From an uncultured Clostridia bacterium (GTDB taxonomy: Bacteria; Bacillota; Clostridia; Oscillospirales; CAG-272), in NCBI GenBank assembly GCA_904501765.1, contig CAJGCM010000013.1:1-30253 (forward strand): a DNA stretch of 30,253 nucleotides, read 5' to 3'. Under the pieces are notes generated by a model. That model saw nothing but the letters and a program-made list of their open reading frames with translations, ran no database searches and was not told the DNA's origin. Each line of letters opens with the position of its first letter. The stretch's first letter is position 1. Made by a program: the position numbers and the translations under genes. This document shows positions 1 to 7,366 of this stretch, one piece after another.

Positions 1-258
1 ATCGGTCAGTTTGATAGAGTTCAGCGATATTATAAGATTCACGATATTGCTGCTAAGATCGTGGTGGAACAGCAGTGCTTTACTCTCAAAGACTTAGTCG
101 TTACCGGGAGAGACATAATGTGGCATTGCGACATTCAGAGCGGTCCTTTGGTCGGCGAAGTGTTAAACCATCTTCTTGATGCGGTTTTAGACGAAATCGT
201 TGATAACAATGCCTATGAGTTGATCAAGGAGGCCAAGAGATACTTAAAGGGGAGGTAA
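1..258 (+). CDS. cca: tRNA nucleotidyltransferase (CCA-adding enzyme), C-terminal part, 5' truncated
   Basis: The reading frame is open from base 1 to the stop at 256-258, so only the last 85 residues are present. They resemble the C-terminal helical region of class II CCA-adding enzymes: an aliphatic stretch ending TLKDLVVTGRDIM, then GPLVGEVLNHLLDAVLDEI, the usual 'LKDL.(I/V).G.DLM...GP.VG.iL..LL' pattern, closing with a basic helix. Such enzymes build or repair the 3' CCA of tRNAs. A GTG at 61 could be mistaken for a start, but the similarity extends upstream of it. rtcB follows 4 bases later, probably co-transcribed, consistent with an RNA-repair function. The catalytic head domain lies outside the window, so activity cannot be judged. 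Confidence 0.75.
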   Translation: MGQFDRVQRYYKIHDIAAKIVVEQQCFTLKDLVVTGRDIMWHCDIQSGPLVGEVLNHLLDAVLDEIVDNNAYELIKEAKRYLKGR

Positions 259-262
259 CCGA

Positions 263-1459
263 ATGAAAAACTTAAAAATCTTCACTCAAAACATTGAGCA
301 GGAGGCTCTTGATCAGATCAACACTCTGATGGAGCAGCCTGCTTTTTCTGATTGCAAAGTGCGTATCATGCCTGACGTACACGCAGGAGCGGGTTGTGTT
401 ATCGGCTTCACTGCGGACCTGGGCGATAAGGTCATTCCCAATATCGTCGGCGTGGATATCGGCTGCGGCATGCTGACTGTGGGACTCGGCAAGATCGATA
501 TTGACTATGGCGAATTGGATGCCGCGATTCGTAAGTACGTTCCTTGTGGTCGAGAGGTTCATGAGGGTCGACTTGTTAAGTTCCGTAGAATCCAAGATCT
601 TCACTGTTACCGTGAACTGAAAGACACCAAACGGTTTGAGAGAAGCATTGGTACTCTTGGTGGAGGTAATCACTTCATCGAAATCGACGAGGGTACGGAC
701 GGTACTAAGTATCTTGTCGTTCACTCTGGTAGCCGTAATCTCGGTAAGCAGGTAGCTGACTATTATCAGAACCTTGCGGTGGAGCTCATGCAGGGTAAGG
801 ACGAGCTGTTCGCCAAACAGGAGCAACTGATCGCCGATTATAAGGCTCAGGGTCGAAGAAATGAGATCGAGGCTGCTATTAAAGAACTGCGTCGTGGCTT
901 CGAGGCTAAACAGCTTGATATTCCGAAGGAGCTTTGTTATCTGACTGGTAATTATCGTGATGACTATCTGCATGATATGGCTATTTGTCAGGAATTCGCA
1001 CACTCCAATAGAGAATGGATTGCTCAGTTAATTCTTGATGCAATGCACTGGCACGCATTCGATAATTTCTCTACTATCCACAACTACATAGAATTCGATA
1101 CTAACATGGTCCGTAAGGGAGCTATCTCAGCTAAGAAAGGTGAAAAGCTGCTTATCCCCATCAATATGCGCGACGGATGCATTGTCGGTGTAGGCAAGGG
1201 CAACGACGACTGGAATCAGTCTGCTCCTCATGGCGCCGGTCGTATCATGAGTCGGCATAAGGCCCGAGAAGTTGTGTCTCTGGATGCTTTCCGGGAGTCT
1301 ATGGATGGGATATTTACGACTTCCGTAAGCGCCGATACGGTTGATGAGGCTCCCATGGTGTACAAGCCTATGGACGAGATTATTGAGAACATCAAGGACA
1401 CCGTTGATATTTTGGAGATTATTAAACCCGTGTACAACTTCAAGGCTAGTGAGGGGTGA
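263..1459 (+). CDS. rtcB: RNA-splicing/repair ligase RtcB
   Basis: 398 residues, normal RtcB length. RtcB joins RNA 2',3'-cyclic phosphate (or 3'-phosphate) ends to 5'-OH ends using GTP and Mn2+. Visible signatures are DVHAGAGCVIGFTA (about residue 38), VGVDIGCGM with the metal-binding Cys (about 68), GGGNHFIE (about 134), VHSGSRNLG (about 152) and SAPHGAGR. His323 in the last motif corresponds to the guanylylated histidine of the family. The ATG at 263 follows a GGGGAGG ribosome site. It lies directly after the CCA-adding enzyme, so the pair could mend cleaved tRNAs. Assignment to the family is secure; the tRNA-repair role is inference. Confidence 0.97.
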   Translation: MKNLKIFTQNIEQEALDQINTLMEQPAFSDCKVRIMPDVHAGAGCVIGFTADLGDKVIPNIVGVDIGCGMLTVGLGKIDIDYGELDAAIRKYVPCGREVHEGRLVKFRRIQDLHCYRELKDTKRFERSIGTLGGGNHFIEIDEGTDGTKYLVVHSGSRNLGKQVADYYQNLAVELMQGKDELFAKQEQLIADYKAQGRRNEIEAAIKELRRGFEAKQLDIPKELCYLTGNYRDDYLHDMAICQEFAHSNREWIAQLILDAMHWHAFDNFSTIHNYIEFDTNMVRKGAISAKKGEKLLIPINMRDGCIVGVGKGNDDWNQSAPHGAGRIMSRHKAREVVSLDAFRESMDGIFTTSVSADTVDEAPMVYKPMDEIIENIKDTVDILEIIKPVYNFKASEG

Positions 1460-1686
1460 GTAAAAAATGGTTGGTAAGACTACGAAATACGAACAAATAC
1501 GGGCCAAACGTTTCGCCAGAAGGGATACTGAGCGACGGGAGTTGGTCCGTCGTCTTTCGAATCGAGACCCCATTGTACGATATGTACGAACCCTGGGCGC
1601 ACGCTTTAACTAATCTCATACACGAGCTTACACTGATTGAACGAGATACAATTCGTGTATATTTAAACGATCATAATGAGGGGTAA
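1456..1686 (+). CDS. Small hypothetical protein
   Basis: 76 residues starting at a GTG that overlaps the rtcB stop codon by four bases, with GAGGGG just upstream. It contains several Trp residues (KKWLVRLRN, SDGSWSVVF, EPWAHAL) and no motif I recognise. A second frame from ATG 1467 gives a 46-residue basic peptide, but the composition of the GTG frame looks more protein-like, and its stop sits 15 bases before the thyX ribosome site as expected in an operon. Function unknown. Confidence 0.6.
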   Translation: MSKKWLVRLRNTNKYGPNVSPEGILSDGSWSVVFRIETPLYDMYEPWAHALTNLIHELTLIERDTIRVYLNDHNEG

Positions 1687-1704
1687 TCACGAAAGGAGAA
1701 CTAA

Positions 1705-2685
1705 ATGAAAATCATTGAACCTAGCGTAGAAATTATGCGAACTGGTCTGGAGACAGAGTTCTGTACTCCCGAGCAGTTTATCGAGAAAGTAGGTAGAACC
1801 TGCTACAAGTCCGAGGACAAGATTACGGACGACTCCGCTGCAAAGTTCGTAAGCAATCTGATCAAGCGTGGTCACGAGGCTATGATCGAGCATTGGAGTC
1901 TTATTTTCAAGGCCGACGAAGACCATTACAAGCAATTCCTGTATAACTGGGAGACTCTGCTCCACAGTGACGTGTTACCTGCTAACGGCGGCGAGACACT
2001 CAGACCTTATCTGCGATTCACCGACCATACGGACGAGAGCGGTGAAACACGCTGTATCATCTCAGGTAACATGCGAGCCTGGAGAGACTATGCTAAGGCT
2101 TGTGCTACTGCATTCGGTTTCTTACCCCGCTATCTCCATGGCGTTATCCGCTGTTATCCTCTCTTCTTCCCCGAGTATCAGGATTATGTGCCTGTAAACC
2201 TCATCGACGACATCCTCATCCCTATTTCCGTAAGCGAGTTGACGCCCTCCGAGCGATGGATTCATCAGAACGTTACTATGAAATTCGTCTGCGATCGCGG
2301 CGTCTCTCATGAGGTTGTTCGTCATAGAGTCGCTAGCTTTGCTCAGGAGAGTACTAGATATTGTAATTACGGTCTGGAGAAGTTTGGCGGCGAGATTACT
2401 GTCGTGCGGCCTAGCCGGTGTAGTCCTGGTTACGATATGTACGATGACTGGAAGGCCGGTTGTTACAATTGCGAGGGTGCGTATTTCACTATGCTTGCTA
2501 ATGGCGCCACTCCTCAGCAGGCGCGGTCTGTTCTCCCCAATAGTACTAAAACGGAGATCATCGTAACTACAAATCTGTCTGGTTGGGATCACTTCTTCGG
2601 GCTTCGCTGTGATCCTGCTGCGCATCCTGATATGCAGGAAATCGCTAACCTGGCTAGGGATCTTTATATTCAGGAGCTCGGATGA
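1705..2685 (+). CDS. thyX: Flavin-dependent thymidylate synthase ThyX
   Basis: 326 residues, longer than the usual 210-300 of this family. ThyX makes dTMP from dUMP using FAD, NADPH and methylene-tetrahydrofolate. The family signature RHRxxSxxxxS is present as RHRVASFAQESTR from residue 206. Upstream, GHEAMIEHWSLIFKA matches the conserved 'H.S.lEH..f.F' strand. The start has a GAAAGGAG site 9 bases upstream. With dUTPase, NrdD and NrdG further on, the phage encodes a thymidine/deoxynucleotide supply route. The extra length is spread through the middle and the C-terminal tail. Confidence 0.95.
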   Translation: MKIIEPSVEIMRTGLETEFCTPEQFIEKVGRTCYKSEDKITDDSAAKFVSNLIKRGHEAMIEHWSLIFKADEDHYKQFLYNWETLLHSDVLPANGGETLRPYLRFTDHTDESGETRCIISGNMRAWRDYAKACATAFGFLPRYLHGVIRCYPLFFPEYQDYVPVNLIDDILIPISVSELTPSERWIHQNVTMKFVCDRGVSHEVVRHRVASFAQESTRYCNYGLEKFGGEITVVRPSRCSPGYDMYDDWKAGCYNCEGAYFTMLANGATPQQARSVLPNSTKTEIIVTTNLSGWDHFFGLRCDPAAHPDMQEIANLARDLYIQELG

Positions 2686-2798
2686 AGTGGATTATCTCCC
2701 GAGGTGGAAAAATTCTGTGTGTAACTTCAGTCCCATATCCTGCGGCTATTCTTAGGGATATGCGGGCTGCTGATTATAAAATCACTACTAAGAATTAA
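2682..2798 (+). CDS. Small hypothetical protein coupled to thyX
   Basis: 38 residues. Its ATG overlaps the thyX TGA (ATGA), typical of translational coupling. Starts MKWIISRGGKILCVTS; no known motif. The next gene begins 11 bases after its stop with its own AAGGAG site. Supported mainly by the overlap and the absence of wasted space; function unknown. Confidence 0.5.
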   Translation: MKWIISRGGKILCVTSVPYPAAILRDMRAADYKITTKN

Positions 2799-2809
2799 GG
2801 AGAAAAAGT

Positions 2810-3349
2810 ATGAAAAAGTTTATTTGTTTGATGCTGGTAGTCGTGGCTATGCTGGTGATGTTCGCAGGGTGTGAGTTTGAAGATGGTACCTATGTCGACA
2901 CCGTTAATACTCAGAAGACTGCGGCTGACCTTCAAAAGAATCAGCCCACACCTACTGATATCGAATATTCTCTCGAACGCTACAACCTGATTCGTAGAGC
3001 GTACTGGGTAAACGGTCAGCGTGAGAAGGCTAATGCCCTGCCCTGCGAGATTCAGAAACCTCTGGGTTATATTGTTCTGTTCAGCGGTAATACTATCGTT
3101 GGTAATTTCGTAGTCGATGGTAAGGTATCTAGTCTGAATAGCTTTCTAACTCCCGATAGCGAAGAATATGCGTCTTCTTACAGCGAATGGCTTGCCGATG
3201 TCGACGGTAGCTATGGCGAGAATGATAACGGTATTTTCTTCTTTGATACTCGAGGTAATTATATTGAATGGACCGGCACCTATTTATATACAGACATTCC
3301 TATGGAGATTACCGATCCTGTTGTTAAATTCGACGTAGTATATGACTAA
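2810..3349 (+). CDS. Predicted lipoprotein
   Basis: 179 residues. The first 21 residues form a classic type II signal: MKKF, a hydrophobic run of L, V, M and A, then the lipobox FAGC with Cys at 21. The mature part should be anchored on the outer face of the membrane; it is mixed polar and rich in aromatic residues, with no enzyme motif I recognise. A second lipoprotein in the window (9003-9269) has an almost identical leader (MKKFICxxLVVV...FAGC), suggesting a shared origin of the signal region. Phage lipoproteins are often superinfection-exclusion factors expressed during lysogeny or infection; that role is only a possibility here. Confidence 0.85.
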   Translation: MKKFICLMLVVVAMLVMFAGCEFEDGTYVDTVNTQKTAADLQKNQPTPTDIEYSLERYNLIRRAYWVNGQREKANALPCEIQKPLGYIVLFSGNTIVGNFVVDGKVSSLNSFLTPDSEEYASSYSEWLADVDGSYGENDNGIFFFDTRGNYIEWTGTYLYTDIPMEITDPVVKFDVVYD

Positions 3350-4001
3350 AGAAAATTTGACCGGACGGACGTTCGGAAGACTTACTGTTTTGAAAGAGGC
3401 CGACGAGAGATCTAAGAATGGTTATGTTCAATGGGTCTGTCAGTGTAGTTGTCGAGATAAAACCGTCGTTATAATCCCATCCTACAGATTAAGATCCGGT
3501 CACACTAGATCATGCGGATGTCTGCAGAGAGATACTGTGGCCAACGGAAATATATGTCGCGAGAAGTATCCCGTAACCGAAAGAAGCACCAGACTTTATA
3601 GAATCTGGAGAGGTATCCTTGCAAGAACATCGTATGATAGTCAGACATGTTATAAAAATTATGGCGGTAGAGGGATAACCATGTGTGATGAATGGCGGGA
3701 CAACTTTATATCTTTCAGAAATTGGGCCTTGTCCAATGGATATGCCGATGATCTGAGTATAGATAGACTAGATAACGATGGCGATTATACCCCAAGTAAT
3801 TGTAAATGGTCTACCCGAAAAGAACAGAATAATAATCAGAGATCAAATTTGGTATTATCTTTCGACGGAAAAACTCACACGGCGTCTCAATGGGCCGAGT
3901 TGATGGGTATTACCAAATCCTGTATCTATAAACGAATTCGACGGGGGTATAGTGTCGAAGCCATTCTAAAGGAATTTATTGAAAGGACAAAGGTAACATG
4001 A
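3342..4001 (+). CDS. HNH-type homing endonuclease-like protein
   Basis: 219 residues, starting inside the end of the lipoprotein gene (8-base overlap). The N-terminal half has the FGRLTVL start and a Cys pattern CQCSC...SCGC typical of a common phage nuclease-associated zinc module. The central part has YKNYGGRGITMCDEW and then IDRLDNDGDYTPSNCKWST, the pattern of the HNH/AP2-linked endonucleases widespread in phages. The C-terminus (ASQWAELMGITKSCIYKRIRRG) is a helix-turn-helix-like DNA-binding module. Such genes are usually free-standing mobile endonucleases inserted between host genes. The overlapping joins on both sides show it is well adapted to the operon. Target unknown. Confidence 0.85.
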   Translation: MTKENLTGRTFGRLTVLKEADERSKNGYVQWVCQCSCRDKTVVIIPSYRLRSGHTRSCGCLQRDTVANGNICREKYPVTERSTRLYRIWRGILARTSYDSQTCYKNYGGRGITMCDEWRDNFISFRNWALSNGYADDLSIDRLDNDGDYTPSNCKWSTRKEQNNNQRSNLVLSFDGKTHTASQWAELMGITKSCIYKRIRRGYSVEAILKEFIERTKVT

Positions 4002-4375
4002 AATACGTAGGTATCATTCTGGCGATCTTATTTGTTGTCGCCATTATTTATTTCTCTGCGGTCCCCGCTGGTGTTGCTACCTGGAATAATTGGTGGCATG
4101 GTGTTCAGAAGGCGGATGACGCAACTAACTACGAGACTCTTAAAAAGGTCGAGGATACATGTCGATCCATGATCACTTCTTATGAGAGCGATAAACTCAC
4201 ATACGAGCAATATAAGAGCTCAGACAATACCGAGATGCAAGGTTGGGCAGCGCAGGCTAAGATGCGAGCCAACAAGACCGCTATGGAGTACAACAATTAT
4301 ATTCTGAAGAACACATATGTTTGGAAAGGTAACGTCCCTGCGGATATTTATATGACCCTGGACGTAATCGAATAA
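3998..4375 (+). CDS. Membrane-anchored hypothetical protein
   Basis: 125 residues; ATG overlaps the upstream stop (ATGA). Residues 4-27 form one strong hydrophobic segment, then an extracytoplasmic-looking charged helical domain with many Lys and Glu and several Trp and Tyr residues. No known enzymatic motif. Placed immediately before the endolysin, so a lysis-related role is possible but not shown by sequence. Confidence 0.75.
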   Translation: MKYVGIILAILFVVAIIYFSAVPAGVATWNNWWHGVQKADDATNYETLKKVEDTCRSMITSYESDKLTYEQYKSSDNTEMQGWAAQAKMRANKTAMEYNNYILKNTYVWKGNVPADIYMTLDVIE

Positions 4376-4411
4376 AAAACTATATTTCATCAAAGAAAGG
4401 GAACAAAAACT

Positions 4412-5071
4412 ATGGTAAAGACTTACGACAAGAAGAAGGACATCAACAAGCAGCTGTCCAAGAACTTCAAGTTGAACGAGTTTGACTGCAAGTGCAACCG
4501 CTGCAACAAGGTTCTGCTGGACACCAAGCTGGTCGAACTGCTGCAGAAGATCCGTGATCACTTCGGTGCATCCGTCAACGTCAACAGCGGCTACCGGTGT
4601 AAGACCCACAATAAGGAAGTCGGCGGCTCTACCTCTTCTCACCACATGAAGGGTACCGCTGCTGATATTCGAGTGGAGGGCGTGGAACCTCGTGAGGTTG
4701 CTAAGTATGCTGAGAGTATCGGCATCAAGCGTATCGGTCTGTATGAGGGCGATGCGGAGGGCAATTTTGTGCATATCGGCTCTGGCAGCACTAAGAAGTT
4801 CTGGCTGGGTAAGGCTCAGAAGAAGGTCGACACTTTCGGTGGTGTGATCAAGAAGGTTACCCTGGAGCTGCCCGTGTTGGAGAAGGGTGTTAAGGTTGGT
4901 GCGGTGTTTGCCCTGCAGGATCTGTTGAAGGGGCATAAGTATGACATCGAGTCCAACGGCTCTTTTGGCAGTGACACCTACGAGACTCTTAAGAAGTTTC
5001 AGCATGAACACGATCTGGCGACTGATGGCAAGTGTGGCAAGGCTACCTGGTCTGAGCTGCTGAACCTGTAA
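4412..5071 (+). CDS. Endolysin: M15-family peptidase with C-terminal peptidoglycan-binding domain
   Basis: 219 residues in two modules. Residues 18-125 form a Peptidase M15-type zinc peptidase, which cuts peptides in the cell wall. Visible ligands are His78 and Asp85 in HHMKGTAADIR and His121 in FVHIG; the conserved NSGYRCKTHNKEVGG precedes them. Residues 155-219 form a PG_binding_1-like module (GAVFALQDLLKGHKYDIESN...FGSDTYETLKKFQ). No signal peptide, so release needs a holin; the small membrane protein just downstream is a candidate. Its codon use (CTG, AAG, GAG) is noticeably more biased than that of its neighbours, consistent with high expression. Confidence 0.93.
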   Translation: MVKTYDKKKDINKQLSKNFKLNEFDCKCNRCNKVLLDTKLVELLQKIRDHFGASVNVNSGYRCKTHNKEVGGSTSSHHMKGTAADIRVEGVEPREVAKYAESIGIKRIGLYEGDAEGNFVHIGSGSTKKFWLGKAQKKVDTFGGVIKKVTLELPVLEKGVKVGAVFALQDLLKGHKYDIESNGSFGSDTYETLKKFQHEHDLATDGKCGKATWSELLNL

Positions 5072-5115
5072 ACATCTTAACCTAACAATACGTCGCATTT
5101 GAAAGGAGAAAAAGT

Positions 5116-5283
5116 ATGAAAAATACTATCGAGGCTGTTCTGAAGAGACCCATCGCTGCCGCGGGCCTGGTCGGTTTTGTGAGCTACTGCGCTATCCGCG
5201 TTATTAAGGCGATCAAGGGCGTGGACGTTGAACCTATGGTGAAAGTCACCGTGAACAAGGTCGCAGAGAATGCCGTGGAGTAA
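5116..5283 (+). CDS. Small membrane protein, possible holin
   Basis: 55 residues with a GAAAGGAG site and ATG at 5116. It has a hydrophobic stretch (about residues 13-31, PIAAAGLVGFVSYCAIRVI) flanked by basic residues and a short charged tail. It lies 44 bases after the endolysin and before a terminator, the position and size expected of a holin. One membrane span and no family signature, so the holin role is inference from context. Confidence 0.6.
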   Translation: MKNTIEAVLKRPIAAAGLVGFVSYCAIRVIKAIKGVDVEPMVKVTVNKVAENAVE

Positions 5284-5285
5284 GT

Positions 5286-5312
5286 TCGCGTAAATTACAT
5301 GCAGTGTTTTGG
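5286..5312 (+). promoter_or_regulatory. Copy 1 of the TCGCG-N16-TTATGG promoter-like motif (weak 3' block)
   Basis: TCGCG at 5286-5290, 16 bases, then TTTTGG at 5307-5312; the internal AC and T are in register. The 3' block differs from TTATGG by one base. The first G (5311) is exactly the start of the GGAGG hairpin that forms the following terminator. Confidence 0.55.
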
Positions 5313-5350
5313 AGGGGGATCTCAAACGAGGTCCTCCTCTATTTTATTTT
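5311..5350 (+). terminator. Intrinsic terminator
   Basis: GGAGG..GGA and CTC pair with GAG and TCCTCC around an AAAC loop, followed by TCTATTTTATTTT. It closes the lysis-region transcript. Because it starts at the presumed +1 of motif copy 1, it could also terminate a very short RNA from that site. Confidence 0.85.
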
Positions 5351-5352
5351 CG

Positions 5353-5373
5353 AAGTCTTTTTTGGACTGAGAC
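5353..5373 (+). repeat. Post-terminator hairpin element, copy 1
   Basis: AGTC (5354-5357) can pair with GACT (5365-5368), followed by GAGAC. The same arrangement, a short stem then GAGAC or GAGAT, follows terminators at about 8.5, 15.2 and 20.6 kb. Confidence 0.5.
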
Positions 5374-5380
5374 TATATTC

Positions 5381-5457
5381 GGGCCGTTAGCTCAGTAGGC
5401 CAGAGCGGGGTACTCATAATACCAAGGTCCTCGGTTCGAACCCGGGACGGCCCACCA
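5381..5457 (+). tRNA. tRNA with CAT anticodon (elongator Met or Ile2)
   Basis: 77 bases fold as a standard cloverleaf. Acceptor stem GGGCCGT/ACGGCCC; D stem GCTC/GAGC; anticodon loop CTCATAA giving anticodon CAT; T arm CTCGG-TTCGAAC-CCGGG; CCA encoded. The outer pair of the anticodon stem is a G-A mismatch. G1-C72 argues against an initiator. A CAT anticodon is read as Met, or as Ile (AUA) if the C is modified to lysidine by host TilS; the sequence alone does not settle this. It stands alone between a terminator and the next gene. The phage RNA-repair enzymes could act on this or on host tRNAs. Confidence 0.93.
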
Positions 5458-5485
5458 AACTATTTTATATTTTAAGGAGGGACAC

Positions 5486-5830
5486 ATGTTAACTAGTTTA
5501 TGCAGCAGAATTGCGCTTCTAAATGCGGACGAGATACGATGCTCGAACGGACTGGTTCTTACGAGTATGGGTCAGGATGTGGTGAAAGCGACTAACGTCT
5601 CCGTATCAACCCCCACCAACTGCGTAAATTGCGGCGCAGTAATAGACCCTAATGTAGACCACTGCGAATACTGTGGTACGAGTTATGCGCTTATGGGCGT
5701 AAAAGCTTCTCCCACCGAGCAAGTAGTGCATTTAAAACTGGATAATAAGTTATTGGCGTCTAAAATCGACATTATGCAACGTTACAACGATGCGATTAGA
5801 GCTATGGGCTCTTATGCCCGGCATTATTGA
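5486..5830 (+). CDS. Zinc-ribbon hypothetical protein
   Basis: 114 residues after a TTAAGGAGG site. Residues 46-65 carry CVNCGAVIDPNVDHCEYCG, a CxxC-N12-CxxC zinc ribbon. The N-terminal part is a short polar domain and the C-terminal part is a predicted helix (KLDNKLLASKIDIMQRYNDAI). Probably a small nucleic-acid or protein-binding factor; no specific function recognised. Confidence 0.75.
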   Translation: MLTSLCSRIALLNADEIRCSNGLVLTSMGQDVVKATNVSVSTPTNCVNCGAVIDPNVDHCEYCGTSYALMGVKASPTEQVVHLKLDNKLLASKIDIMQRYNDAIRAMGSYARHY

Positions 5831-5851
5831 TATTTTAAAGGAGGAAAAAGT

Positions 5852-6043
5852 ATGAGAGCAAGAACTGTAAGAAGATTGGGTACGGCATTGGGTTGCCTGG
5901 CGGTAATTCTCGTTCTGGCACTGGCTGGAGGAATCAGCTGGATCGTAACATGCGGCTTTGAATTGACATTTAGCTGGCTGTGGGCGACCGGCATCTGGCT
6001 GGTGTTATTCCTGTTGAGCGGTGCCTTTGGTAGATCCAAGTGA
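5852..6043 (+). CDS. Small two-span membrane protein
   Basis: 63 residues. A basic N-terminus (MRARTVRRLG) leads into two hydrophobic segments, about residues 12-33 and 38-58, separated by a short turn, with a basic end GRSK. Ribosome site AAAGGAGG 9 bases upstream, preceded by the recurrent TTGATATTT junction sequence. Function unknown. Confidence 0.75.
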   Translation: MRARTVRRLGTALGCLAVILVLALAGGISWIVTCGFELTFSWLWATGIWLVLFLLSGAFGRSK

Positions 6044-6056
6044 GGGAGGTAGTGGT

Positions 6057-6473
6057 ATGAAAAATCACAATTGCACATTTGCTAATTACTGCGATAATTA
6101 CGACCTAGACCACTGCCAAGGATGCGCTAGAGCTTCCGAATCGATTTCGATCTGGCGAGAAGCAATACTACTTGAAAACTGGAAGCTTTCACAGGCAACT
6201 AATGGTTTCGCGATCAAATATGTCGGTAGCGATAACAGTATTTTAAAGGAGGCTAATATGACTATCAAGCAGGTATATTTCAACGAACCGGTTACTGTAG
6301 TTCTCTGGGCTGACGGTACGAAGACTATCGTCAAGTGCCAGGAGGGCGATACATATTCCAAGGAAACCGGTTTGGCGGTGGCAATCGCTAAGAAGGCTCT
6401 TGGTAACAAGGGTAATTTCAACGAGGTGTTCAAGAAGTGGATTCCTGAGTACGGGAAGGATGATACGAAGTGA
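6057..6473 (+). CDS. Hypothetical protein; apparent in-frame fusion of a Cys-rich segment and a conserved phage domain
   Basis: 138 residues from ATG 6057, which has GAGGGAGG upstream (an earlier in-frame start overlaps the previous gene and lacks a site). Residues 1-60 are Cys-rich (CTFANYCDNYDLDHCQGC). Residues 68-138, from MTIKQVYFNEPVTVVLWADGTKT, match a small protein common in Gram-positive phages (VxLWxDGTKTxVKCQ...GLAxAIAKKALGN...FKKW) that normally stands alone. The join is encoded by a typical ribosome site (TTTTAAAGGAGG) read through in frame, so the downstream domain may also be made separately. Confidence 0.7.
   Translation: MKNHNCTFANYCDNYDLDHCQGCARASESISIWREAILLENWKLSQATNGFAIKYVGSDNSILKEANMTIKQVYFNEPVTVVLWADGTKTIVKCQEGDTYSKETGLAVAIAKKALGNKGNFNEVFKKWIPEYGKDDTK
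6258..6473 (+). CDS. Possible internally initiated form of the conserved phage domain protein
   Basis: ATG 6258 lies 6 bases after AAAGGAGG, in frame with the 6057 gene. The 71-residue product begins exactly where the conserved family begins. The spacing and strength of the site favour real initiation here. Whether the long form, the short form or both are made cannot be decided from sequence. Confidence 0.5.
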   Translation: MTIKQVYFNEPVTVVLWADGTKTIVKCQEGDTYSKETGLAVAIAKKALGNKGNFNEVFKKWIPEYGKDDTK

Positions 6474-6670
6474 TCCAACTAAACGTCGAGGAATACTGTC
6501 ACCAGTGTCAGGATTTCTGTCCGAGCGTAATCAAACCGACGCGAGTTCGTTCTGGTGACGATACAGAGCCTCACTGGAGTGATACCATAGTTCAATGCGA
6601 GCACCGTAAGCGCTGTGCCGGTATTAAAAGATATTTGGAGCAGCAGATGAAAGGAGAGACGAACGGATGA
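6470..6670 (+). CDS. Cys-rich hypothetical phage protein
   Basis: 66 residues from a GTG overlapping the upstream TGA (GTGA). Cys pattern CHQCQDFC near the start, then CEHRKRC near residue 45, probably binding zinc. Small proteins of this pattern are common in phages of Clostridia. It overlaps the next gene by ATGA. Function unknown. Confidence 0.7.
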   Translation: MIQLNVEEYCHQCQDFCPSVIKPTRVRSGDDTEPHWSDTIVQCEHRKRCAGIKRYLEQQMKGETNG

Positions 6671-7014
6671 CTTGTAGAGAAAAATTGAAGATGGACTACC
6701 CAGGCGATTATAAATCCCGTTTGATGATCGATTGTCCGCAAGAATACGGTTATGCAGAACATCCTAATGAATGTTACATCGGCAGCGCATACACTTGCTT
6801 GGAATGCTGGGCTCGGAAAATAAAGCCGTACGAAGACAAGATAACGTTCGAGCCGGTCATTGAATTTTCTAAAAAATCGTTAGTCGACGAAATCTGCGAA
6901 GCTCGTAAGGAGTTTGTCGACGCTGGTTTTAGCTCTAACGAGGCGTTTAATCTGGTCTGGGATATTTTCAAAGGCAGGTGGGAAAAGTGGACGACAACCT
7001 CAAAAACTTCGTAA
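6667..7014 (+). CDS. Hypothetical phage protein
   Basis: 115 residues, ATGA overlap with the upstream gene and an AAAGGAG site. The N-terminus has spaced Cys residues (MTCREKL, DCPQEYG, CYIGSAYTCLECW) that may bind zinc. The C-terminal half is helical (KKSLVDEICEARKEFVDAGFSSNEAFNLVWDIFKG). The tail overlaps the next gene. Function unknown. Confidence 0.7.
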   Translation: MTCREKLKMDYPGDYKSRLMIDCPQEYGYAEHPNECYIGSAYTCLECWARKIKPYEDKITFEPVIEFSKKSLVDEICEARKEFVDAGFSSNEAFNLVWDIFKGRWEKWTTTSKTS

Positions 7015-7175
7015 ACAACATCGGGATCTTGTGTGAGACGTGGGCTCTCGCTTACGAGAAATTCACACAGATGGGTTATAGCAATGTGGCGGCCATGCAG
7101 CATACACAAGCGTTCATGGCTTCCTTTATGGCAGCTGCCGCACAGGGCGGTGAGAGCGGCAAGAAGGAGGAATAA
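6987..7175 (+). CDS. Small helical hypothetical protein
   Basis: 62 residues from GTG 6987; a GTG at 6978 in the same frame would add three residues. AGGTGGG lies just upstream of 6987. It overlaps the preceding gene in another frame by 28 bases. The product is an all-helix protein (VNNIGILCETWALAYEKFTQMGYSNVAAMQHTQAF split over two helices) with a Gly/Lys/Glu tail. Its last codons contain AAGGAGG, the ribosome site of the next gene. Confidence 0.6.
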   Translation: MDDNLKNFVNNIGILCETWALAYEKFTQMGYSNVAAMQHTQAFMASFMAAAAQGGESGKKEE

Positions 7176-7178
7176 GGC

Positions 7179-7349
7179 ATGGTTTGGTTACATCTTCTAG
7201 TAATGGCGTATCTAGTATTCTTTGTTGCAGCTTATACTGGCTTCGCAGTTCATAATTTCAATGCTAAAAAATACTTCAGTTTCGGCATTGACATAGCAAT
7301 GTTGATATATACGGTATGTAGCTTTGTTAAAATGTATTTCAGTATCTAA
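7179..7349 (+). CDS. Small two-span membrane protein
   Basis: 56 residues. ATG 7179 is 8 bases after AAGGAGG. Two hydrophobic segments (residues 3-24 and 35-52) separated by HNFNAKKY. Followed after 17 bases by a secreted hydrolase gene. Function unknown; a role with the hydrolase is only positional guesswork. Confidence 0.65.
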   Translation: MVWLHLLVMAYLVFFVAAYTGFAVHNFNAKKYFSFGIDIAMLIYTVCSFVKMYFSI

Positions 7350-7366
7350 TAGAAAGGATGAATTAT

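Noticed and set aside
1467..1607. Alternative 46-residue basic peptide in another frame of the 1456 gene
   Set aside because: Possible, but the ribosome site and amino-acid composition favour the GTG 1456 frame.
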